From 34-65-8 sp964516135 (lineage in GTDB: Bacteria; Pseudomonadota; Alphaproteobacteria; Sphingomonadales; Sphingomonadaceae), in NCBI GenBank assembly GCA_964516135.1, contig CAZEWN010000018.1:13565-77564 (forward strand): a stretch of DNA of 64,000 nt. Reading direction: 5' to 3'. Of this stretch, positions 39,732-48,413 are shown piece by piece (the stretch's first letter is position 1; each line of letters opens with the position of its first letter). The notes under the pieces were generated by a model that searched no databases, was not told the DNA's origin, and saw only the letters and a list, made by a program, of their open reading frames with translations. Position numbers and translations under genes: made by a program.

Positions 39732-40946
39732 TCAGCGATCTCGCTTCGCCAACAAACGCAGCCGCAGGGCGTTGAGCTTGATGAAGCCCGCCGCGTCGGC
39801 CTGGTCGTAGGCTCCGGCATCGTCTTCGAACGTCACATGCGCCTCGGAATAGAGCGAATTGGGCGACCTGCGCCCCACCACGCTCGCCAGCCCTTTGTAG
39901 AGCTTGAGCCGCACGGTGCCGCTGACTTTCTCCTGGCTGAGATCGATCGCGGCCTGGAGCATCTCGCGCTCGGGGCTGAACCAGAAGCCGTTGTAGATCA
40001 GCTCGGCATACTTCGGCATCAGCTCGTCCTTGAGGTGCGCCGCGCCGCGATCGAGTGTGATCTGTTCGATCCCGCGGTGCGCGCGAGCATAAATTTCGCC
40101 GCCGGGCGTTTCGTACATGCCGCGCGACTTCATGCCGACGAAGCGGTTCTCGACCAGGTCGAGGCGGCCGATGCCATGCTTGCGGCCAAGCTCGTTGAGC
40201 GCCGCCAGCAGCGTGGCCGGGCTCATCGCTTCGCCATTGAGCGCGACGCCGTCGCCGCGCTCGAACTCCAGCATGATATAGTCCGCCTGGTCCGGCGCAT
40301 CCTCAGGGTGCTCGGTGCGCGAATAGACGTAGTCGGGGGTCTCGTCCCACGGGTTTTCGAGCACCTTGCCCTCGGACGAGGTATGGAGGAGGTTGGCGTC
40401 GGTCGAGAACGGGCTTTCGCCGCGCTTGTCCTTCGGCACCTGGATCTGATGCGCCTCGGCCCAGGCGATCAGCGCGGTGCGGCTGGTGAGGTCCCATTCG
40501 CGCCACGGGGCGATGACCTTGATGTCGGGGTCGAGGGCATAAGCCGACAGCTCGAAGCGAACCTGATCATTGCCCTTGCCGGTTGCGCCGTGGGCAATGG
40601 CGTCGGCGCCGGTCTCGCGCGCGATCTCGACCAAGCGCTTTGAAATGAGCGGGCGCGCGATAGAGGTGCCGAGCAGGTAGTCGCCTTCGTAGCGGGCATT
40701 GGCGCGCATCATCGGGAACACGAAGTCGCGCACGAATTCCTCGCGCAGATCCTCGATGAAAATGTGTTCGTCCGGAATGCCCATCGCCCGCGCCTTGGCC
40801 CGGGCCGGTTCGATCTCCTCGCCCTGGCCGAGATCGGCGGTGAAAGTGACCACTTCGAGCCCGCGCTCGACCGAGAGCCACTTGGCGATGACACTGGTAT
40901 CCAGACCGCCCGAATAGGCGAGGACGACGCGCTTGATGTCGGACAT
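39732..40946 (-). CDS. argG: Argininosuccinate synthase
   Basis: The 404-residue enzyme condenses citrulline with aspartate using ATP, the penultimate step of arginine biosynthesis. The N-terminal ATP pyrophosphatase loop AYSGGLDTSVI, GHGATGKGNDQVRFE-type segment (AHGATGKGNDQVRFE), SPFSTDANLLHTSSEG and MYETPGGEI are standard. Length and sequence are normal. It is transcribed away from the 41040 gene on the same strand. Its product feeds arginine, the likely guanidino compound for the YqcI/YcgG-type enzyme at 30529, though no direct link is shown. Confidence 0.97.
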   Translation of the reverse strand: MSDIKRVVLAYSGGLDTSVIAKWLSVERGLEVVTFTADLGQGEEIEPARAKARAMGIPDEHIFIEDLREEFVRDFVFPMMRANARYEGDYLLGTSIARPLISKRLVEIARETGADAIAHGATGKGNDQVRFELSAYALDPDIKVIAPWREWDLTSRTALIAWAEAHQIQVPKDKRGESPFSTDANLLHTSSEGKVLENPWDETPDYVYSRTEHPEDAPDQADYIMLEFERGDGVALNGEAMSPATLLAALNELGRKHGIGRLDLVENRFVGMKSRGMYETPGGEIYARAHRGIEQITLDRGAAHLKDELMPKYAELIYNGFWFSPEREMLQAAIDLSQEKVSGTVRLKLYKGLASVVGRRSPNSLYSEAHVTFEDDAGAYDQADAAGFIKLNALRLRLLAKRDR

Positions 40947-41039
40947 TGGGGCACTCCGGTGAATTTCGGCGCGCGGGTATCAGCCGCGTGCGGCGGCGGC
41001 AATGCAGAAGCGGTTGGCCGCGAGGGAGCGGCGCTTCGC

Positions 41040-41549
41040 TCAGGAGACGCGCGACCACTCCATGAACCAGCTATCGTCCCAGGTCGCGCCGCGATCGCGC
41101 GAGGTACCCTGGAGCCAGCGGCAGCTCGTAGGGGTGATCCGGTCCCATACGCCGCGATACCAGACAGCGGCATCGCCATCGCGATCTTCGCTGAGGAAAG
41201 TACCAACCCCCTCCACGAACCCGCCGGTCTGGCCTGGAACCGTAACCACGCCGGAGCGACGGTTGACGAAGTGGTCGGACCAAATGCCCCGCTCGGCGTC
41301 GAGCAGGCGCAGGCCCATGCCAAAGAATGCCCTTGCGGGGATGCGCAGATCCTCGACGCTGCCAACCCCGCCCATGACCGGCACGACGGTTGCTTCGCCG
41401 TCGAACTCGATCCAGGTTTCGTTTTCGCGGAGCCTGTTGTGAACGCGCCATTCGCCTGTCAGGAAATCGAAATCGCCGGGTAGGCCAGGCGGTGGCGGGG
41501 GCAGGGTGGAGGAACTGGGGCCAACTGCGAAAGCGGCGGACTTGGGCAT
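41040..41549 (-). CDS. Hypothetical protein, DUF1579-like
   Basis: The 169-residue protein has FDFLTGEWRVHNRL (about 27-40), a pattern typical of DUF1579-like beta-barrel proteins, and later RGVWDRITPTSCRW and WDDSWFMEW. No signal peptide is seen; it opens with a Ser/Pro-rich stretch. Lipocalin-like ligand binding is possible but not shown. It starts 15 bases after the stop of the fatty-acid-synthase-like gene, so the two are probably cotranscribed. Confidence 0.7.
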   Translation of the reverse strand: MPKSAAFAVGPSSSTLPPPPPGLPGDFDFLTGEWRVHNRLRENETWIEFDGEATVVPVMGGVGSVEDLRIPARAFFGMGLRLLDAERGIWSDHFVNRRSGVVTVPGQTGGFVEGVGTFLSEDRDGDAAVWYRGVWDRITPTSCRWLQGTSRDRGATWDDSWFMEWSRVS

Positions 41550-41564
41550 GGCGATAGCCGCGCG

Positions 41565-42878
41565 CTATTCCGCCGCTTCGCGCAGCGCCGGATCAAAGCG
41601 CCAGGTGGGTACGTGTGCCATATCGCGCAGGCGCGCGCTTTCCGTGTGGATGTATTCGCGGGTCATCGGAATGGCGTCACGATCCTTCACGTACTGAATC
41701 TGCCAATTGACCATGTTGCCGTTACGGAACGCCTGTTCAGCCCCGGCCAGGTAGAACTGCCACATGCGATAGAAAGTATCGTCGTACATCCGCGTGATCT
41801 CTTCGCGGTGCATGACCGTGCGATTGTACCATTCCTCCAGCGTGCGGCAGTAATGGAAGCGCATCGCCTCCACATCCATCACCTGCCAGCCCGCCTTTTC
41901 GCTTTCGGTGACGAGTTCGCTGAGGGCCGGGATATAGCCGCCGGGGAAAATGTACTTCCGCGTCCAAGCGTCGGTGTGGCCGGGCTTGCCGGCGCGGCCG
42001 CAGCAATGGCTGATCATCACCCCGTCGCGAGCGAGCAGGCGGTGGGTGTGCTCGAAGAATTGAGGATAGTGGATCGTGCCAACGTGCTCGAGCAGGCCGA
42101 CGCTGGAGATGCGGTCGAACTGGCCCTGGACGTCGCGATAATCGCAGAGCTCGAAGCGAACCTTGTCCGCGACGCCCATGGCCTGGGCGCGTTCCTGGCA
42201 AAAGGCGATCTGATCAGGGGCAAGAGCCACGCCCAGCACCTCCACCCCATACATCTGGTTAAGGTAAAGCGCGAATCCGCCCCAGCCGCAGCCAATATCG
42301 AGCACGCGCATGCCAGGTTTGAGATACATCTTCGCCGCGAGATGCGCCTTCTTGTCGAGCTGAGCCTGTTCCAGCGAGGTCGCGGACGGATCCTCGCGGT
42401 AATACGCCATAGTGTACTGACGGTCTTCGTCGAGAAAACGCTCATACAGCTCGCGGGTTAGGTTGTAGGTATGCTCGGCATTCCTGCGGGCGCTGGAGCG
42501 CAGGTTAATCCCGTCGATCATCGCGATCAGCTTTTGCGCGGTTTTTCGCAGCGGCCCCTTGGCGGAAAGCGACGCTTCGCCCAGGCGTTTCGCGTTCATG
42601 GTCACAAACAGGATCATGTCGCGGATGTCGTGTGGCGGCTCGACCTCCAGCCAGCCCCACATATAGGCTTCGCCCGCGCCAAGCTGGGGATAGCGAACGA
42701 TGTGATTGGCTGCCTTCGGGTGGGTCAGGCGGATGCGGACTGGCCCGGGCAACCCGCCCCGTTCGGGGGGGTAGTCGCCGGCGCCGGGGCCATAGGAATA
42801 CTCGCGGCCATCGTGATTGGTCACGATCAGGCGACCGGTCTTGATCGCCTTGCCCAGAAACTTGTCGAGCAGGAACAT
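41565..42878 (-). CDS. Cyclopropane-fatty-acyl-phospholipid synthase family methyltransferase
   Basis: The 437-residue protein has the N-terminal lipid-binding part and a class I SAM domain (about 175-420): LKPGMRVLDIGCGWGGFALYL is motif I, then EVLGVALAPDQIAFCQERA, DYRDVQGQFDRISSVGLLEHVG and YIFPGGYIPALSE. This family methylenates or methylates unsaturated acyl chains of membrane phospholipids. Full length and intact. The two-gene operon with the DUF1579-like gene is on the minus strand. Confidence 0.9.
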   Translation of the reverse strand: MFLLDKFLGKAIKTGRLIVTNHDGREYSYGPGAGDYPPERGGLPGPVRIRLTHPKAANHIVRYPQLGAGEAYMWGWLEVEPPHDIRDMILFVTMNAKRLGEASLSAKGPLRKTAQKLIAMIDGINLRSSARRNAEHTYNLTRELYERFLDEDRQYTMAYYREDPSATSLEQAQLDKKAHLAAKMYLKPGMRVLDIGCGWGGFALYLNQMYGVEVLGVALAPDQIAFCQERAQAMGVADKVRFELCDYRDVQGQFDRISSVGLLEHVGTIHYPQFFEHTHRLLARDGVMISHCCGRAGKPGHTDAWTRKYIFPGGYIPALSELVTESEKAGWQVMDVEAMRFHYCRTLEEWYNRTVMHREEITRMYDDTFYRMWQFYLAGAEQAFRNGNMVNWQIQYVKDRDAIPMTREYIHTESARLRDMAHVPTWRFDPALREAAE

Positions 42879-42977
42879 GCGTCGCGCGCCTCCTCTAGCG
42901 ACCCGCTGACAGACTGCGATCCGCAGGCTATGCTGTCAATGACCGGCGGGCGGGAAACCCACGCAAGGGAGGGATCA

Positions 42978-43412
42978 GTGCCCGGAGCCAAGACGAAGAT
43001 CACCCTGGTCGATCCCGCAGCGTTCCTCGCCTCCGTTGAACCGGCCACAAAACGTGCGGACGCGCACGTGCTTGACGCGCTGTTCCATCGGGTTTCAGGC
43101 GAGCCGCCGCGCATGTGGGGCCCCACGATCGTGGGTTACGGCGAGTATCGCACGACGTATGCAAGTGGGCGCGACGTGCACTGGATGCGTGCCGGTTTTA
43201 GTCCGCGCAGGGCCAAGCACTCTATCTATTTGATGGGCGGGTATTGCGACAATCTGGTCGGCAAGCATCGCGACGCTCTGCTCGCCCGGCTGGGCAAGCA
43301 TTCACGCGGCGCGAGTTGCCTTTACGTCAGCAAGCTCGCGGATATCGACCTGATGGTGCTGGAGGAAATGATTGCCGCCGACTGGGCCGCGATGCAACGG
43401 CTGTTCCCATGA
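42978..43412 (+). CDS. DUF1801 domain protein
   Basis: The 144-residue protein starts with GTG at 42978, four bases after AGGGAGGG, and gives VPGAKTKITLVDPAAFLASVEPATKR. WGPTIVGYGEYRTTYASGRD, FSPRRAKHSIYL and GKHSRGASCLYVSKLADIDLMVLEEMI are family motifs. DUF1801 proteins are small alpha-beta proteins, related by fold to YdhG, with no agreed function. Its stop abuts that of the convergent molybdopterin oxidoreductase. Confidence 0.8.
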   Translation: MPGAKTKITLVDPAAFLASVEPATKRADAHVLDALFHRVSGEPPRMWGPTIVGYGEYRTTYASGRDVHWMRAGFSPRRAKHSIYLMGGYCDNLVGKHRDALLARLGKHSRGASCLYVSKLADIDLMVLEEMIAADWAAMQRLFP

Positions 43413-44150
43413 TCAGATCCCGGCGTACCACTGATAGCCGCGATCTTCCCAGTAGCCGCCGTTGCCATCGCCGATGCCGTCCAGGCTTGCGACTGCCTCG
43501 ATCCCGGTGAGATACTTGGCGTGCTTGTAACCGAGCTGGCGCTCGATCCGCATCCGCAAGGGCGCACCGTTGCGGATCGGCAGTGGCTCGCCGTTGAGCA
43601 GGTGCGCGACGATCGTCTGCGGATGGAAGGCATCGACCAGGTCAACGCTTTCGTAATAAGCTGCGCCGTTGAGCTCGTCAGCGCAGCGGAAAACGATGTA
43701 GCGTGCCTCGGGCCTCAGCCCGGCGGCATCAAGCAGCACGGAAAGCTGCGGTCCGGTCCATTCGCCGATCGCGCTCCATCCCTCGACGCAGTCGTGGCGC
43801 GTCACTTGAATGCGTTGGGGCAACCGGCGGATGTTGTCCATATCGAACACCAGCGGCGTTTTGACCAACCCACCCACGGTCAGTCGCCAGTTGGCGAAGC
43901 CCGCGGCCGCCTGCGCCTGGTAATCGCCATTGGTTGGATTGGTCGATCCGTTGCCGCGAAAGAACGGCGAGATTTCGCTCCGGTCGAACTCACGCGCCAG
44001 CCGCTCGCGCCCCGCCAGCGCGCGGTGTGCCTTGCGGTGCCAATCTTCCGCCGCGGCGAGCAGTGAGGAACCGGGGCCGGTTTCAGCGACTTTCGCGCAG
44101 CCTGCTGCCACCAGCGCGCCCATGCCGGCGAGGACCCCGCGCCGCTTCAT
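43413..44150 (-). CDS. Molybdopterin-dependent oxidoreductase (sulfite oxidase/MsrP-like)
   Basis: The 245-residue protein contains the oxidoreductase molybdopterin-binding domain, with the molybdenum ligand Cys121 in HDCVEGWSAIGEW. The N-terminus KRRGVLAGMGALVAAGC is Tat-like with a possible lipobox, so export to the periplasm is expected. The C-terminal half reads GAPLRMRIERQLGYKHAKYLTGIEAV. Proteins of this kind include the methionine-sulfoxide reductase MsrP and other sulfite-oxidase-like enzymes; substrate is not fixed. Its ATG overlaps the cytochrome b gene, which would deliver electrons. Confidence 0.85.
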   Translation of the reverse strand: MKRRGVLAGMGALVAAGCAKVAETGPGSSLLAAAEDWHRKAHRALAGRERLAREFDRSEISPFFRGNGSTNPTNGDYQAQAAAGFANWRLTVGGLVKTPLVFDMDNIRRLPQRIQVTRHDCVEGWSAIGEWTGPQLSVLLDAAGLRPEARYIVFRCADELNGAAYYESVDLVDAFHPQTIVAHLLNGEPLPIRNGAPLRMRIERQLGYKHAKYLTGIEAVASLDGIGDGNGGYWEDRGYQWYAGI

Positions 44151-44809
44151 GCCTTGCCCCCGGTGATCATGTCGCGCATCTGGCGCATCGGTCCGCTCAC
44201 CAGCACCATGACCACGTGGACAACGACGAATGCCATCGTCGCGAAGGCGAAGATGAAGTGTAGCGAGCGTGCGCTTTGTCGGCCGCCCAGGCCATCGACC
44301 AGCCACGGCATCGCAGGCTCTATGCCCGGACTGATCGCCATGCCGGTCAGCACCATCATCGGCAGGAATATGCCCAGCACCAACCCGTAGGACAGCCGCT
44401 GGAGGAAGTTGTACTTTTCGCCTTCATGGCTGAAATCCAGCCTGATGTGCCGGGTAACGTCGGCCCGGACGGCGGCCCAGGTCCATTCCGGGCGCCGGGT
44501 GCGCAGATCACGCCAGAAGTGGCGGCTTGCCAGCATCGCGATCCACATCACCAGCAGCCCGAGCGCAAAGGGCCAGGCCATCAGCGTGTGCCAGTCGCGC
44601 GCCAGCGCGAGACTGTAGTAATCGGGAATGGTCATCCAGCCGGGGAACCGCGGCACCGCCAGCCATGCCTGGTCGGGCGAGAAACCCCAGTCGCCCCAAT
44701 AGAGGTAACGATGCGCGTTCGAGATGTTGAGCCCGCTCATGAACAGCACCACCACGCAGACCACGTTGAGCCAATGCCACAGCCGGGTGACGAGGCTATG
44801 GCGTTTCAC
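44147..44809 (-). CDS. Cytochrome b561-type membrane subunit
   Basis: The 220-residue protein has about four or five membrane helices. Candidate heme ligands are His in LVTRLWHWLNVVCVVVLFMSG, ARDWHTLMAWPFALG and LHFIFAFATMAFVVVHVVMV. This is the di-heme cytochrome b pattern of quinol-linked membrane partners. The start is GTG 44809 (AAGG four bases ahead) and overlaps the SDR stop. It pairs with the molybdopterin enzyme as an electron-transfer unit. Confidence 0.85.
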   Translation of the reverse strand: MKRHSLVTRLWHWLNVVCVVVLFMSGLNISNAHRYLYWGDWGFSPDQAWLAVPRFPGWMTIPDYYSLALARDWHTLMAWPFALGLLVMWIAMLASRHFWRDLRTRRPEWTWAAVRADVTRHIRLDFSHEGEKYNFLQRLSYGLVLGIFLPMMVLTGMAISPGIEPAMPWLVDGLGGRQSARSLHFIFAFATMAFVVVHVVMVLVSGPMRQMRDMITGGKA

Positions 44810-45585
44810 GTGGCCTTCTCGCGGGCGAGGTAGATCACGTCGCGCGGCTGCGCGAGCAAGTGCTGGCCGCTGTCGATGTGCAGCGTCTCGCCGCTCGCCA
44901 GATGCCCCTCGGCCAGCCAGAGACATGCCTGGGCGATCTCGGCGACGTGCGTTTTGCGCTGCATCAGGTTGAGCCGATGGGATACCTCGATCTCGTCCTC
45001 GCGCTGATCATGGCTCGCCAGGATCGCACCCGGAGCCAGGGCATAGACGCGATCTTCCGGCCACGCCGCGCCCATCGCGAGCATCGGCACGGCGCCCGCC
45101 GCCGCGTGTTTGCTGAGGGTGTAGCTGAAGAAATCGGGGTTGGGATTGACAAGCTTCTGGTCGGTCAGCTGGATCACCCGCCGTCCGCCCCGCGCGCGCG
45201 CCGAGCGCAAGAATGCCTGGGTCATGCGGATCGGCGTGCGGGCATTGATGGCCATCGATCGCTCGAAAACCTTGGGATCAAGCCCGATAACGTCGTCAGG
45301 GCGGAAGATCGCGGCGGAATTGACCAGAACACGCCAATCATCGAGACGCGCCGCGAGTGCGGTGACCAGCATTGCCGACGCGTCGCTGTCAGCCAGGTCG
45401 CAATGCACGGTTTCGGCGCTGGGGAGGGTGGCCGCGAGCATCTCGGCTTCGCGCGCTGAAGTTCCGTAATGTAAGACCACATGCCAACCCGCCGCGCCAA
45501 ACGCGGTGGCGATCGCGGCGCCGATGCGCCGCGCGGCGCCAGTGATCATGACCGTGGGGCTGTTCACCCGTGTAGCTTGGAGCAT
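44806..45585 (-). CDS. Short-chain dehydrogenase, FolM/pteridine-reductase-like
   Basis: The 259-residue SDR has the NADPH motif TGAARRIGAAIA, HYGTSAREAE, VNSAAIF, and the catalytic Tyr155 and Lys159 in SYTLSKH. An Asp in LTDQ (142) stands where the usual catalytic Ser would be, which is the FolM/PTR1 pattern for reducing dihydropterins. The enzyme would supply tetrahydropterins or a related reductant; this is inference by family. Its end overlaps the cytochrome b start (GTGA), making a three-gene operon SDR - cytochrome b - molybdopterin enzyme. Confidence 0.75.
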   Translation of the reverse strand: MLQATRVNSPTVMITGAARRIGAAIATAFGAAGWHVVLHYGTSAREAEMLAATLPSAETVHCDLADSDASAMLVTALAARLDDWRVLVNSAAIFRPDDVIGLDPKVFERSMAINARTPIRMTQAFLRSARARGGRRVIQLTDQKLVNPNPDFFSYTLSKHAAAGAVPMLAMGAAWPEDRVYALAPGAILASHDQREDEIEVSHRLNLMQRKTHVAEIAQACLWLAEGHLASGETLHIDSGQHLLAQPRDVIYLAREKAT

Positions 45586-45613
45586 AACCACCAGCCGATG
45601 GGAAGCGGGCATG

Positions 45614-45652
45614 CAAAAGAAAAACGGGCCGGTCCATCGCGGACCGGCCCGT
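45614..45652 (-). terminator. Rho-independent terminator behind the glycine-zipper gene
   Basis: On the minus strand ACGGGCCGGTCC (45652-45641) pairs with GGACCGGCCCGT (45635-45624) around five bases, followed by TTTTCTTTTG. A perfect 12-bp stem. Confidence 0.9.
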
Positions 45653-45679
45653 CTCTTCCCGCCCCGAAGCGGTTTCGGG

Positions 45680-46060
45680 TCAGCGGCAGCGTAGACTGCC
45701 CCTGTCAATCTCTCGACCCAGCAGGCCGCCCGCGACACCGCCGATAATCGCGCCAAGCGTGCGGTCGCCACGACCAGCGATCTCGTGACCAGCAAGGGCG
45801 CCGACACCAGCACCAATGATCAAGCCGGTCGTGCCATTATCGCGGCGGCAGTAATAGCGCCCATCATCTCCGCGCCACACCCGGTCGTTACGGGTGACAC
45901 GGCGTGGTTCACGGTAATAACCGCGCGAATCGTAATACCGATCGTGGTCTTTGGCGCGCTTGCCATGGGCAGGCGCCCAATGCGGCGGGTCAGCCAGCGC
46001 CGGGGCAGCGACCGGCAAGGTCAGCGATGCTGCGGCAAAGGCGATCAGGGTCTTCTTCAT
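45680..46060 (-). CDS. Small secreted glycine-zipper protein
   Basis: The 126-residue product has a signal peptide (1-22, ending ALA), a Tyr/Arg-rich middle (DRYYDSRGYYREPRRVTR) and a C-terminal glycine-zipper 2TM domain (GLIIGAGVGALAGHEIAGRGDRTLGAIIGGVAGGLLG). Glycine-zipper proteins sit in the outer or inner membrane; function unknown. GAGGAG precedes the ATG. It shares a Tyr/Arg-rich spacer style with the pair at 5268-6620 but not their conserved domain. Confidence 0.8.
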   Translation of the reverse strand: MKKTLIAFAAASLTLPVAAPALADPPHWAPAHGKRAKDHDRYYDSRGYYREPRRVTRNDRVWRGDDGRYYCRRDNGTTGLIIGAGVGALAGHEIAGRGDRTLGAIIGGVAGGLLGREIDRGSLRCR

Positions 46061-46190
46061 GTTGAAACTCCTCATGAGCGTTCTCGAACGCATCAACGAG
46101 GTAACCATGCCGCTGGGTCCCCAACCTCAGATGAACAAGGCTGCGGTCTATTGCCTTCACGGCAAGCCGTGCGTCTAGCGCGGCGGATTG

Positions 46191-47426
46191 TTAGGATGAA
46201 ACGGATGCTGCTTCGCGATCACGCTCAGCCCGGCTCTTTTTTTCGGCGGCGGTGCGGAGTTGGCCGCACGCCGCATCGATATCGCGCCCGCGCGGGGTCC
46301 GCACAGGCGCGCTGATACCATGCTCGAACACTATCTCGGAAAAGCGCCGCACCTGGTCCGGCGTCGAGCATTCGTAGGGCGCGCCGGGCCAGGGGTTGAA
46401 CGGGATCAGGTTGACCTTGGCCGGGAGCTTGTAGTGCTTGATCAGGCGGACAAGTTCGCGCGCATGCTCGTCGCTGTCGTTCTTGTCCTTCAGCATCACG
46501 TATTCGAAGGTGATGCGCCGCGCATTGCTGGCGCCCGGATAAGCGGCGCAGGCAGCCAGCAGTTCCTCTATCCCGTATTTCTTGTTGAGCGGTACGATCT
46601 CATCGCGGATGTCCTTGGTTACCGCGTGAAGTGACACCGCAAGGTTTACCCCAATCTCCTCGCCGCAGCGCTCCATCATGGGCACGACGCCGCTGGTCGA
46701 CAGCGTGATGCGCCGCTTGGACAGAGCCAGCCCGTCACCATCCATGACAAGTTTGAGCGCGTCGCGGACGTTGTCGAAATTATACAGCGGCTCGCCCATG
46801 CCCATCATCACGATGTTGGTCAGCAACCGCCCGTCCGATGTATATTCCGCCTCGTCCTCGATCTCAGCTACGTCCATCCTGCCCTTCGGCCATTCGCCCA
46901 GCGCGTCGCGCGCCAGCATGACCTGGCCCACGATCTCGCCTGGGGTGAGGTTGCGGACCAGTTTCATCGTGCCGGTGTGGCAGAAGCGGCAATTGAGCGT
47001 GCAGCCGACCTGACTGGACACGCACAAGGTTCCGCGATCCGCGTCGGGAATGAACACCATCTCGAAATCATGGCCATCTGATGTCCGCAACAGCCACTTG
47101 CGCGTGCCGTCGACCGAATGCTGGGCTTCGATCACTTCGGGCCGGCCGATCACGAACCGTTGCTCCAGCCACGGCCGCATGGCCTTTGCGATGTCGGTCA
47201 TCGCCGCGAATTCGCTGACACCGCGGTGATAGAGCCAGTGATAAACCTGCTTTGCGCGCAGCTTGGATTGTTTCACGTCCAGCCCAGCCTCGGCGAACAA
47301 GTCGCGGATGCGTTCGCGCGGCAGGCCGATCAGATCGATCCGGCCATCCGCACGCGGGGTTACTTCGCGCGCGACGGGCACGGGATCGATCGATCCCGGA
47401 ATGGTCATGAGGGCCGTGTCTGCCAT
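46191..47426 (-). CDS. rlmN: Dual-specificity RNA methyltransferase RlmN
   Basis: The 411-residue radical-SAM enzyme methylates C2 of A2503 in 23S rRNA and A37 of some tRNAs. The FeS cluster motif is CTLNCRFC, with GMGEPLYNFDNV, STSGVVP and LAVSLHA, and a C-terminal Cys in IDAACGQLR that forms the methyl-carrier site. Length is slightly above the 380-residue norm owing to a longer N-terminus and an inserted acidic loop near 185-200 (EIEDEAEYTSDG). The 243-base gap to the divergent outer-membrane gene at 47670 contains a CAACG/CGTTG hairpin and no gene. Confidence 0.95.
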   Translation of the reverse strand: MADTALMTIPGSIDPVPVAREVTPRADGRIDLIGLPRERIRDLFAEAGLDVKQSKLRAKQVYHWLYHRGVSEFAAMTDIAKAMRPWLEQRFVIGRPEVIEAQHSVDGTRKWLLRTSDGHDFEMVFIPDADRGTLCVSSQVGCTLNCRFCHTGTMKLVRNLTPGEIVGQVMLARDALGEWPKGRMDVAEIEDEAEYTSDGRLLTNIVMMGMGEPLYNFDNVRDALKLVMDGDGLALSKRRITLSTSGVVPMMERCGEEIGVNLAVSLHAVTKDIRDEIVPLNKKYGIEELLAACAAYPGASNARRITFEYVMLKDKNDSDEHARELVRLIKHYKLPAKVNLIPFNPWPGAPYECSTPDQVRRFSEIVFEHGISAPVRTPRGRDIDAACGQLRTAAEKKSRAERDREAASVSS

Positions 47427-47669
47427 GGGAGCGGCGCATATAGTCCGGTCTTGGCGGGAATTCCAGCTTCTGCGGTGGGCCCTCGGTTCGTCGTATTTTC
47501 ATACCCGATGAAGTGTTTGGTCGGCTCATAATGGCGGTTCGCCGCCGAGACCGTGACTTAAAAACAACGGTTTTATCGTTGTGTCAGGTTCATGAAACCG
47601 GATGCCCTCAAGCTCCGTTTGGGCTGTCCCTGCGGTCGAAACCCGCATGGTTCATAACGGAGTACGACA

Positions 47670-48335
47670 ATGAAAAAGATGGTCGCAATTCTCGCCACCG
47701 GCTCGCTCGCGGCGATCGCGGCGCCAGCCCTGGCCCAGTCAGCTGATGATTCGCCGTTCACCGGTGCACGCGTCGGTGTCACTGGCGGCTACGATGTCAC
47801 CACGGCAGGCAGCAGCGTCGACGACGACGGCAACGACAACAACGACCAGTCGATCGACGGGTTCGCCTATGGCGTGACCGCCGGCTACGACATCGCGCTC
47901 GGGGGCGTCGTGGTGGGTGTCGAGGGCGAATACACCGATTCTACTGCCAAGACCGAATTCGATGACGGCGACTTCGAAGGCTTCGGTTTTGGCAGCGTCG
48001 ACACCGGCCGAGATCTGTATATCGGCGCCCGCGTTGGTACGCTGGTGGGCGAAAACGCTCTGCTCTATGCCAAGGGCGGCTACACCAACACCAAGCTCAA
48101 CGTCCTGTCGAGCGACGGCACCACCGAGACCGATCGCGACTTCAAGCTTGATGGTTGGCGCATCGGGGCCGGCGCGGAATATGCGCTGAACCAAAATACC
48201 TTCGTCAACCTGGAATACCGTTACTCGAAGTATGAGGAAGCCAACATCGAATTCCCCGATGGCAGCACCTCGACCAGCTTCGATGTCGATACCGACCGCC
48301 ATCAGGTAATGGCGGGCGTTGGTTTCCGGTTCTGA
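47670..48335 (+). CDS. Small outer-membrane beta-barrel protein
   Basis: The 221-residue product has a signal peptide (1-22) and a repeated barrel pattern, GARVGVTGGYDV, GFAYGVTAGYDIAL, LYIGARVGTLVGENALLYAKGGY, AGAEYALNQNTFVNLEYRYSKYEE, ending with the C-terminal aromatic VMAGVGFRF. This is the OmpA/Opa-like eight-stranded barrel seen in many alphaproteobacterial porin-like proteins. The Asp/Asn-rich loop VDDDGNDNNDQ may bind ions. GGAG precedes the ATG and a clear terminator follows. Confidence 0.85.
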   Translation: MKKMVAILATGSLAAIAAPALAQSADDSPFTGARVGVTGGYDVTTAGSSVDDDGNDNNDQSIDGFAYGVTAGYDIALGGVVVGVEGEYTDSTAKTEFDDGDFEGFGFGSVDTGRDLYIGARVGTLVGENALLYAKGGYTNTKLNVLSSDGTTETDRDFKLDGWRIGAGAEYALNQNTFVNLEYRYSKYEEANIEFPDGSTSTSFDVDTDRHQVMAGVGFRF

Positions 48336-48380
48336 CGGTGCTGACCGGACACTCGCAGCCTAACGGCGTGTGCGACGAGG

Positions 48381-48408
48381 AAGGGCGGGGCTTCGGCTCC
48401 GCCCTTTT
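48381..48408 (+). terminator. Rho-independent terminator of the outer-membrane gene
   Basis: AAGGGCGGGGC (48381-48391) and GCTCCGCCCTT (48396-48406) pair, with one G-T, around a TTCG loop; TTTT ends the stem. The minus-strand genes that stop at 48414 could also use it. Confidence 0.85.
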
Positions 48409-48413
48409 CCGTG

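Noticed and set aside
46074..46178. Short plus-strand frame of 34 residues between the glycine-zipper gene and rlmN
   Set aside because: No ribosome-binding site and only opposite-strand transcription expected; too short to support.
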